Assembly (NCBI GenBank): GCA_026770585.1
Contig: MU646306.1
Span: 1,510,852 to 1,532,593 of the forward strand
Reading direction: 5' to 3'
From: Baffinella frigidus
Taxonomy: Eukaryota > Cryptophyceae > Cryptomonadales > Baffinellaceae
DNA length: 21,742 nucleotides
The notes beneath the pieces were generated by a model. That model did no database searches. It was not told the DNA's origin and saw only the letters and a list, made by a program, of their open reading frames with translations. Below, one piece after another: positions 16,086 through 21,742 of this stretch. Made by a program: the position numbers and the translations under genes. Position 1 is the first letter of the stretch. Every line of letters begins with the position of its first letter.

Positions 16086-17670
16086 ACCCCGAACCCTGAA
16101 CCCTGAACCCTGAACCCTACGGGGGTACCTCGCTGATTGGAAAGCGCACCCCCCCCGAGGACCATCATAGGGCCCTAGACATAGGCCTACTGTATGGTCC
16201 TAGGGGGTGGCGCTTTCTTGTGAGCGAGGTACGCTCAACCCTGAACCGTAAATCGTAAACCCCGAACTGTGAACCCCAAACCCTAAACCCTGAACCCTGA
16301 ACACTCAACGCTGAACGGTAAACCGTAAACCCTGCAACCTGAACCCTGCACCCTGATCCCCAACACCCTAGACCCTGAAGTCTGAACCCTGAACCCTGAA
16401 CACTGAACACTGAACACAGAACACTGAATCCTAAAACACTAAACGCTCATCCCTAAACCCTAAACCCTAAACCCTAAACCCTAAACCCTGAACCCCTGTG
16501 TCACCCATATCGTGCACGGTTTAACACCGTATCCCTTTTAAGAGGCGAGTAGGCGCATCCCTTAACTGGCGAGGGGGTTTTAAAAGACCCACGCCAGGTC
16601 CTAAGCAGGTCCTAGGGCCTTACGGTAGGGCGTATGAGCCTACTCGCCACGTAAGAGGTATATACGCCCTACCGTAGGGCATACGCAGGAGCCTATGCCT
16701 TCTGTGTGGTCAATTTTCCCCCCATCGCCACATGAGGGATAGTGCACGCGTATGCCTACCTGAGGTGTGGATGCTGCCCTGTACACTTGCATTAGCCCAC
16801 GCTCACGAGGGATTTGCAGGTGCAGAGTTGAGTGTTCTTCCGGTGCCTGCCCCCTCTCTCCCGCGGCGCCAGGGGCTTGTGTGTGCGAGGAGAAGATCAC
16901 TCCCAAGAGCGCCGCACACCAGGGCCAGTTGACTGTTCGTGTGTGGTCGTGATGTCTAAACCAATCCTACGCCATAAGCCCTAAGCCGTCAACCCTAAAT
17001 AAACCCTAAACCCTAAACCCTAAACCCTAAACCCTAAACCTTCTTCCCTAACACTTAAGGGATAACCTGAACCTCGACCTAAACCCTGAACCAGGAGCGA
17101 GCGGACGACGACATGCTGCGAAAGAAGCTGTCGCAGCAGGTGCAAACCCACCCCTTTCAAACCGACCCCCAGCCTGCATCGGGATCGGTTTGAACCGGGG
17201 TCGGTTTGAACCCCGTTTCTGAAACCCTGGTTGCATGTATAAGGGTTACTCGAACATAAGGTCTCGAACCGCTCCCGCACCGCTCGTAGGGTGGTCCTAG
17301 GCCCAAAGGCATAGGCCTACTGTAGGCTCTTACGGCGTGGCGGACCTGATGAAGTTGTCGCAGCAGATTCAACCCCATCCCTTTCAAACCGACCCCGTTC
17401 CTGAACCATCGGTTGCATGTACAGGGGTACCTCGCTCATACGAAACAGCCCCCCCCCTTGTACCGTCATAGGGCCCTGGGCATAGGCCTGCTGCAGGATC
17501 TTATGGGTTGGCGCTTTCTGATTCTTATGAGCGAGGTACCCCTGTGCATTGCGCCCTGTGCCTGAGGCCTGCAAGTGCCGCATGATTCTCGATGTCGCGC
17601 CTGCCCTGACGCATTCCCCCCCATCCACGCTGTGCAGGCGCTGGGGTTGGGGTTCGAAGACTGCCTCTGA
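13026..17670 (+). CDS. LSM1: U6 snRNA-associated Sm-like protein LSm1, seven exons
   Basis: LSm1 belongs to the cytoplasmic LSm1-7 ring that binds deadenylated mRNA and promotes decapping. Exons: 13026-13237, 13374-13442, 13657-13688, 14333-14416, 15799-15882, 17095-17139, 17638-17670; phases agree. The N-terminus is Gly/Gln/His-rich, then FLPGVASLVEDLDKRVL, VTLRDGRHFVGMMRSFDQYG, NVMLEDTYER (Sm1) and GLYVIRGENLVLLGEL (Sm2, with the IRGEN RNA-binding loop). The C-terminal helix region is DMEKEQGQTALREVPLETV, ERADDDMLRKKLSQQ, ending GLGFEDCL. Sm1 and Sm2 are full length; at about 185 residues it is longer than the human protein because of the Gly-rich leader. From the first ATG the frame is broken by one extra G in a 13-G run (13070-13082). 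Either that is a sequencing length error or translation starts later. Intron 5 is full of CCCTAAA-like repeats. Confidence 0.93.
13070..13082 (+). repeat. Poly-G run that breaks the LSm1 N-terminal frame
   Basis: A 13-base G run in the Gly-rich leader. With this length the frame from 13026 hits CAT TAG. With one G fewer it reads on into GIRQGGPGMHQQHQG and the Sm domain. Confidence 0.85.
13877..13926. repeat. Family G terminal arm in LSm1 intron 3
   Basis: CCTTGAGGTTCTTGTAACTCCCAG...GGGCACTGGAACGT matches the left arm of the element at 15392, but no partner arm is present. Confidence 0.65.
14034..14216. mobile_element. Family D MITE-like element, copy 2
   Basis: CTAATGCCAAAAGCTTCCGCC at the left and GGCGAAAGCTTTTTGTATG at the right. 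It is the inverse of the copy at 6277-6455 with the same CCACCTAGG and AATTTCAGGATTTT cores. Lies wholly inside LSm1 intron 3. Confidence 0.88.
14419..14478. repeat. CCCTCCCCAC microsatellite next to the LSm1 exon 4 donor
   Basis: A run of C, then about five 10-base CCCTCCCCAC units starting two bases after the GT donor at 14417. The G-rich strand could form a quadruplex. The sense RNA is C-rich, like the telomere-like intron arrays. Confidence 0.85.
14943..15165. mobile_element. Family A element interrupted by family C (15001-15107)
   Basis: A left arm (GAGGTACCTCGCTCGAAAC, CACCAGAGGGCCCTAGG) stops at 15000. A family C copy follows (ATCCCTCAAGTGGCGAG to CTCGCCACTCAAGGGGTGTA). The A sequence then resumes with CATAGGCCACGTGTAGGGCC and ends ACGAGGTGCCCT. 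The break is inside the conserved CCCTAGG|CATAGGCC centre. Confidence 0.88.
15317..15382. repeat. About 27-bp tandem repeat, 2.5 copies
   Basis: CTGAGGCGGGCCTATCACAC followed by GCCGTCC recurs at 15317, 15343 and 15371 in LSm1 intron 4. Confidence 0.85.
15444..15490 (+). repeat. Partial LSm1 exon 5, copy 1
   Basis: GCACGTGGCGCAG acceptor then GACATGGGGAAAGAGCTGGG; about 25-30 bases of exon similarity, one base short of the exon frame near its end. Confidence 0.8.
15558..15603 (+). repeat. Partial LSm1 exon 5, copy 2
   Basis: GCACGTGGCGCAG acceptor then codons for DMGKELGQTALR, the first 12 residues of exon 5 with two changes. It then breaks into the family G right arm. No donor. Confidence 0.85.
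15660..15705 (+). repeat. Partial LSm1 exon 5, copy 3
   Basis: CACGTGGAGTAG then GACATGGAGAAAGAGCAGGG and GCAGACCG, identical to exon 5 for 28 bases before diverging. The acceptor is TAG, still usable in principle. Confidence 0.85.
15754..15773. mobile_element. Solo family A right terminus
   Basis: GAGCGAGGTACCCCTGTA with no left arm, followed at once by AAAACCTGAACCCTCAACCC, that is, joined to a telomere-like tract just before the real exon 5. Confidence 0.75.
15945..16117 (-). repeat. Degenerate CCCTAAA-type array in LSm1 intron 5, part 1
   Basis: Units CCCTGAA and CCCTCAA predominate, with a perfect block of about seven CCCTCAA heptamers at 16037-16088 and CCCTGAA runs after it. G-rich strand is minus; C-rich strand is gene sense. 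Confidence 0.9.
16120..16233. mobile_element. Family A element embedded in the telomere-like array
   Basis: ACGGGGGTACCTCGCTGATTGG at the left and CTTGTGAGCGAGGTACGC at the right, with the standard CATAGGGCCCTAGACATAGG core. CCCTGAACCC-type repeats lie directly on both sides, so it inserted into the array or the array grew around it. Confidence 0.9.
16234..16496 (-). repeat. Degenerate CCCTAAA-type array in LSm1 intron 5, part 2
   Basis: Mixed CCCTGAA, CCGTAAA, CACTGAA units finish in a nearly perfect run of six CCCTAAA heptamers (16451-16492). Confidence 0.9.
16528..16664. mobile_element. Family C element, copy 5, preceded by a partial left arm
   Basis: A stray left arm (GTATCCCTTTTAAGAGGCGAGTAGG, 16528-16552) is followed by a full copy (GCATCCCTTAACTGGCGAGG to CTCGCCACGTAAGAGGTATA). 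A further inner palindrome, CGCCCTACCGTAGGGC, follows at about 16666. Confidence 0.85.
16972..17093 (-). repeat. CCCTAAA array reaching the LSm1 exon 6 acceptor
   Basis: Perfect CCCTAAA units at about 17001-17039, then AACCTGAACCTCG and AACCCTGAACCAG. The last repeat unit becomes the acceptor CCAG|GAGCGAG of exon 6. A family C right end (ACACTTAAGGGATAA, about 17051) is embedded. Confidence 0.88.
17240..17345. mobile_element. Family A element, degenerate copy in LSm1 intron 6
   Basis: GGTTACTCGAACATAAGG, GTAGGGTGGTCCTAGGCCCAAAGGCATAGGCCTACTGTAGGCTC and GCGTGGCGG keep the order of family A blocks; termini are lost. Confidence 0.7.
17342..17395 (+). repeat. Partial duplicate of LSm1 exon 6 3' edge and following intron
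   Basis: GACCTGATGAAGTTGTCGCAGCAG then AT...CAACCCCATCCCTTTCAAACCGACCCC repeats 17113-17168 (ATGCTG...TCGCAGCAG, GTGCAAACCCACCCC). The donor GT has become AT, so this copy cannot splice as exon 6 does. Confidence 0.85.
17420..17546. mobile_element. Family A element, copy in LSm1 intron 6
   Basis: TACAGGGGTACCTCGCTCATAC and TTCTTATGAGCGAGGTACCCCTG flank the GTCATAGGGCCCTGGGCATAGGCCTGCTGCAGG core; nearly intact. Confidence 0.9.
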
Positions 17671-18541
17671 GCGCGCTGTCTCATGGGGTTGTTCCGACGA
17701 AGATTTTTAAGGGTTTTCTTCTGATGAAGATTTCGAAGGGTACGAGAAGCCGGAGACTGGGGCCTGCTGGGGCCTGGCGAGGCAGCTGCAACTGATTGAA
17801 ACTTCTGCGAGGAAACTGGGGCCTGGCGAGACGGCTGCAACTGAGTGAAAGCCTGATGTGGCCTATCGACATAGCTGCAACTGATCGAAACTTCTGTGAG
17901 GAAACGTCGCGCGCACCCGTGTGCCACGCTTTACATAGCCCTACAGGTCGCCATGTCCTGCTCTGCAGCCAGAGTTACTCCTGTTGCGTGAGGTACCCCC
18001 CCATCAAAGTTGACTAGATAAGCACTTCACTTGCCAGACGTCTCATATCCCCGCAGTTGTCACGAAAACACACATTAGTCCTACTCACAGCCGTTGGCAC
18101 AGACCAGACGAAAGCGCTGGCACGAGCTACACACACGCAACCTCACCACCACGCGCAACACGTGAAACTCTCTGCCTTCTCAAGTCGCGCCCTCTCACTC
18201 TCTCACTCTCACTCAGCTGCTTTTCTCGGGAAAATGCCCGTCGTGGCGCACGGAGGATCGCTCGCAGGCGACTAGAAGACTCCGCTGCCCACGACGCGAG
18301 CTCCCCCCGACGCGGAAGATGAAGAGCAAAAGCGCAGCGTACCCGCCATCAACTCGTGACGGTCAGGCTTATTTCCACCCCAATACCGACCAGTTCGTTC
18401 CGCAACTGCATCGCTGGGGGGAGAGGGTGGCGCGAGAGAGTACATGAGAGTAAGTTTATTCAAAACATTCTAGGGCTAAAGTTCTTATGCACATACGGAT
18501 ATCAAGACAAGGGTGACAGTTCTTACACACCCACCCATTGC
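17671..18541. other. LSm1 3' flank and unassigned sequence
   Basis: Besides the tandem repeat I see a possible tiny plus frame at 18234-18275 (MPVVAHGGSLAGD, TAG) followed in frame by KTPLPTTRAPPDAEDEEQ. This could be an exon read across an in-frame stop, but there is no family support. An AATAAA-like hexamer on the minus strand near 18455 could serve gene 18542-18892. Confidence 0.4.
17766..17906 (+). repeat. 42-48-bp tandem repeat, three copies, in the LSm1 3' flank
   Basis: GGGCCTGGCGAG.C.GCTGC followed by AACTGA.TGAAACTTCTG.GAGGAAAC starts at about 17769, 17818 and 17860. It begins roughly 100 bp after the LSm1 stop and may be in the 3' UTR. Confidence 0.8.
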
Positions 18542-18892
18542 TTAAAGCGACCCGGCCGAGCCCAGGGTTGCCCGGCGGGGCGCATGGGCCCAGTGCTTGC
18601 CGTTGGACGGCGGCGAGGCCGGCTGCAGAGTCTTGCCCTTGGCACCAGAGAAGAGGAGGTCGAAGTCCATGAAGTCAGCGTTGGCGGTCTGGTTGCAGCG
18701 CGCGCCAAAGAAGCCCACACCAGCTGCGACGCCCAGCGCGCCCTGCTTGAGGGACTGTGTGGCGCCCTGGAGGACCGCCATGTTGAGCGCCAAGGCGAGG
18801 AGGAAGAAGGCGAGCGGGACGATCGAAGGGGACGCGCTACAGGCCTCCGAGCGGAGCTGGCGGCGAAACATCATCATGTTGGCAACGTTCAA
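18542..18892 (-). CDS. Hypothetical small membrane protein
   Basis: A 116-residue open frame. Residues 25-42 (IVPLAFFLLALALNMAVL) form a clear hydrophobic helix, followed by QGATQSLKQGALGVAAGVGFF, a second, Gly/Ala-rich weakly hydrophobic segment. An acidic patch DFMDFDLLF and a basic Pro-rich tail come next. The N-terminus is Met/Arg-rich (MMMFRRQLR), so a membrane anchor with the N-terminus inside is plausible. I recognise no family. A longer plus-strand frame overlaps it (18356-18994) but has Arg-rich, low-complexity content typical of an antisense shadow. Upstream exons cannot be excluded. Moderate support only. Confidence 0.45.
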   Translation of the reverse strand: MNVANMMMFRRQLRSEACSASPSIVPLAFFLLALALNMAVLQGATQSLKQGALGVAAGVGFFGARCNQTANADFMDFDLLFSGAKGKTLQPASPPSNGKHWAHAPRRATLGSAGSL

Positions 18893-20097
18893 ACCGTTCC
18901 AAACGCAGCGGAGCTTTCTCGCGACGTGGCACTGGTCTGCGCGCTGCTTTCGCCGTGTGCTGTTTGGAGAGGAGCGGTAACGTGTGCTCGGTAGAGGAGA
19001 GTTGGGGTGTTGTCGTGGCGAGAAGCAAGCTTGGTCTTAGAAGGGGCTTCTCGGTTCGGGAAAATCTTCCGATCGAGATTGTTTTTTGGAGTTCCGTCCC
19101 CTCAATTCCAACGGATGCGGGTTATTTTGGGGAGCTTGTACCGAGCTGGTGTTTTTACAGCAATCTCTGGTACAAATAAAACAATCTGAAACTCAAAATA
19201 AGCCCTTAAGGACGAATTTGAAACCGCATCGATTCATGTCAGCGCTGCAGTATTTTTAGGACGGGTCTCTGGTCAAATCGAATTTTTGGGGGCTGCGTGT
19301 GCACCTCGCCTGGTCGTGACGGCCTTTCCCAGGGCACCACTCGCGAGCTATACGGCGCCGAGCTTAGCACGAGCCTCGTAGTCTATGCCCCGGCGGTGCG
19401 GTCGCGAAGAAGGTCCGAAACACTTTCTGTGTCTCGTGTCTCGGCCAGGTTCAAAACTTGCAGGGTCGCGACTCGCGGGCACGGTCGTCGGCATCACGCG
19501 CCAAGCTCACGAGCGCAACAGCAGATGTAGCTAGGGGGCAGGAAAGGCCGTGGGTGCCGATTGCTGCCGTGGACGGTGCCTAGCACTGCAGGCAGGTGCA
19601 TTTTTAATTCGAAAAACTCCTGTCAGGAGGCATTGGCAACGCAACTCTTGGCTGCCGAGCAGCATACATTTTCGTGTTTGTTCTTTTTCAGAAGAAGGAT
19701 GTGCAGGGTTACAGTGCCTGCAACCAGCGCTGAGGCCATTACCATCATTCCACGCTTGCCTCGTAGAGTTGATGCTGCCTCTTTTCTCGACTGATTCGAG
19801 TAAACCTGCCCTGCCCTGGGTGCCAGGCACCGTCCAAGACAGCAATCGATAGTGTCGACAACAAAAACAGAGGAAATATTCTACTCGTGAAGAAACCCAA
19901 AGATTCCAGGTCAAAGGGGCGACTAAAATTGTTTTATGGCGAGACCAATTTTAGTCAGGCAGGGCTGAGGGCCCCAGTGTAAAAATCGGCAATATCGCTA
20001 GAGCTGTCACGTTCCCTGGTGCGTAGGTCGTGGCACTATGGTGTACTTGTTCACAACAAACAAGCCTACAAACCAAGCCCTGACCCTCCTCGTGCCC
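18893..20097. other. Region without recognised gene
   Basis: No protein motif, RNA gene or family A-H element seen. One hairpin at 19921-19957: GACTAAAATTG and CAATTTTAGTC with a 15-base loop. Several short open frames on both strands lack coding character. Confidence 0.5.
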
Positions 20098-21742
20098 TGG
20101 TTTAGGGTTGAGGGTTTGCATCAACCTGAAAACTCAAATACTCAACCCGGATCTAGGGTTTACCTAGATCATAAACCCCAAACCCTGAACACTAAACCCT
20201 ACCCATAACACCGAAACCCTGAAACCCCAAACTCCAAACCCCGTACCCTGGCCCTCATACCCAAGACCCTAAAGGACCCCTAAACCCTACCCCCTTAACC
20301 CTAAACACTGATGTCTGACACCTGAAACCCTAAACCCCTAAACCCTCAATACTAAAGATTAAACCTTGAACCCAACACCCTAAGCCCTAAATCCTCAACC
20401 ATAAACCAAGAACCAAAAACCTCAAGCCTTGAACCATCAACCCTGAACCCTGAACCCAAAATCGTAAACCATAAAAACCGAACACGAAACTGTGTCCCCT
20501 CTACCCCCAAACACCATACCGTAAGATCTGAAATCTCAAAACTGAACACTGAAAATATAAAACCTTAGTCACAAGCCGCACACTCTCAAGCGTAACCACG
20601 CAACCCCTAAACCCTGAACCCTAAACCCTAAACCCTGAACCATGAACCCTGAACACCAAACACTCAACCCCAAAATCTGGACATCTGCTTCAGGGTTTGA
20701 TTTACCCTCAACCTTGAACAGTAAACCCTAAACTGCAATTTATGGTTGACCTAAACACTACAAAGCTAAAACCTACACCCGAACCCTGCACAAAAACAAG
20801 AAAATATTGACGAAAAACAATAAACAATGAACCCTACACCCTGAAACCTAGACCCTGAACCCTACACCCTAAACCCTGAACCCTCAACGCTAAACCCTAA
20901 ATCCTAAACCCTAAACCCTAAACCCTAAACCCTAATCCCAAACCCTTAAACCTGAACCCTAAACCCTGTAGCCAAAACCCACAAACCCTACACTAATTCC
21001 AAACAAAACCAAAAACATTGACAAAAAACAATGAGTAATGAAACCTGCACCCTGAAAAACACAGACCCTACACTACACACACCCCTAACACCTAAACCCT
21101 GAACACTGAATCTTAAACTCTGAAACCTTAACCCTAAGACATAAACTCAAAACCCTGAACCCTGAACCACAAATTCAGAACCCTAAACTCCAAACCCTAT
21201 ACCCTAGACCCTAGACCTCAAAACCCTGAACCCCAAACCCTAAACCCTAAATCCTAAACCCTAAACCCTAAACCCTAAACCCTAAACCGTAAAACCTCGA
21301 CCCTTACCCCTGAAACCTAAAACCTAAAACCTGAAACCTGAAACCTGAAATCCTTTAGGCTTAACCTGAAACACTTATAGAACCCTCAACCTGGAACCAT
21401 AAACCCTAAACCCAATACCCTGAAACCTTAAACCCTATGCCTTGCATCCCAAACCCAATGCCCTAAACCCCAAACCCAAAACCCTAAAACCAAAACACTG
21501 AACCTTTAACACACGCTCATGAAAACCTCAAGCCTAACGCCGCAACCGTAACCCTAACGCCTCAACCGTGAAAAATAAGAACCCTGACCTGTAAAACCCG
21601 AATCCTCAACACAGAACCCTGAACCCTCAATCCTAAACAATAAACCTCAAAACCGAAACCCTGACCTCAAAACCCTAAACCAAAAACCCTGATACCTTGA
21701 CCCTGAACCATGAACCCTAAACCCAAAACCTAAACCCTCAAC
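20098..21742 (-). repeat. Long degenerate CCCTAAA-type array to the right edge
   Basis: About 1.6 kb of CCCTAAA, CCCTGAA, CCCTCAA and further mutated units, with nearly perfect heptamer runs at about 20900-20937 and 21237-21290. The short TTTAGGGTTGAGGGTTT tract at 20101-20118 is in the opposite orientation. The C-rich strand points to the right, opposite to what a right chromosome end would show, so this is interstitial or intronic rather than a terminal telomere. Confidence 0.88.

Noticed and set aside
18356-18994. 212-residue plus-strand open frame
   Set aside because: Arg/Glu-rich, low-complexity, and antisense to the more protein-like 18542-18892 frame; no recognisable domain.
20098-21742. 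Right-hand chromosome telomere
   Set aside because: A right end should show TTTAGGG on the plus strand; here it is CCCTAAA, and the units are strongly degenerate.

Overview
This looks like nuclear DNA of an alga with a red-type secondary plastid. No gene is an intact single reading frame of familiar type. Instead, short conserved exons with GT-AG borders are separated by introns rich in repeats. The clearest plastid clue is a release-factor gene whose product begins with a hydrophobic signal segment ending in a Ser-Ala-Phe-Ala-Pro cleavage motif, followed by a transit-peptide-like stretch. This is the bipartite leader known from cryptophytes, stramenopiles, haptophytes and some alveolates. 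TTTAGGG-type (plant/algal telomere type) degenerate repeats occur throughout. I cannot fix the lineage further, although a cryptophyte-like alga would fit.

Gene layout. (1) 376-4473, minus: six exons of a plastid-type peptide chain release factor 1; the 3' half, with the GGQ domain, lies beyond the left edge. (2) 4943-5831, plus: a four-exon gene for a small protein with an SH3/KOW-like motif, head-to-head with gene 1. (3) 6922-8157, plus: isolated exon-like blocks of a gene I do not recognise. (4) 11951-12028, minus: the 25-residue ribosomal protein eL41. (5) 13026-17670, plus: a seven-exon LSm1 gene (mRNA decapping/decay), head-to-head with eL41. (6) 18542-18892, minus: a possible small membrane protein.

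Repeat layout. About 5.8-11.8 kb is a field of small non-autonomous inverted-repeat elements (MITE-like). I separate families A to H by their terminal repeats; several are nested in each other. The release-factor and LSm1 introns hold degenerate TTTAGGG/CCCTAAA arrays, and the last 1.6 kb is one such array. In both genes the C-rich strand of the arrays is the sense strand, which gives the window an apparent 'fused telomere' polarity (G-rich on the left, C-rich on the right).

The most unusual pattern is repeated partial duplication of exon edges inside introns. Release-factor exons 4 and 5, LSm1 exons 5 and 6, and the 3' end of the SH3-like gene each have one to four degenerate extra copies nearby. 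These are often joined to an inverted-repeat element or a telomere-like tract. A related clear event is a 21-bp TTTAGGG-type insertion inside an otherwise recognisable family A element at 8462-8482.
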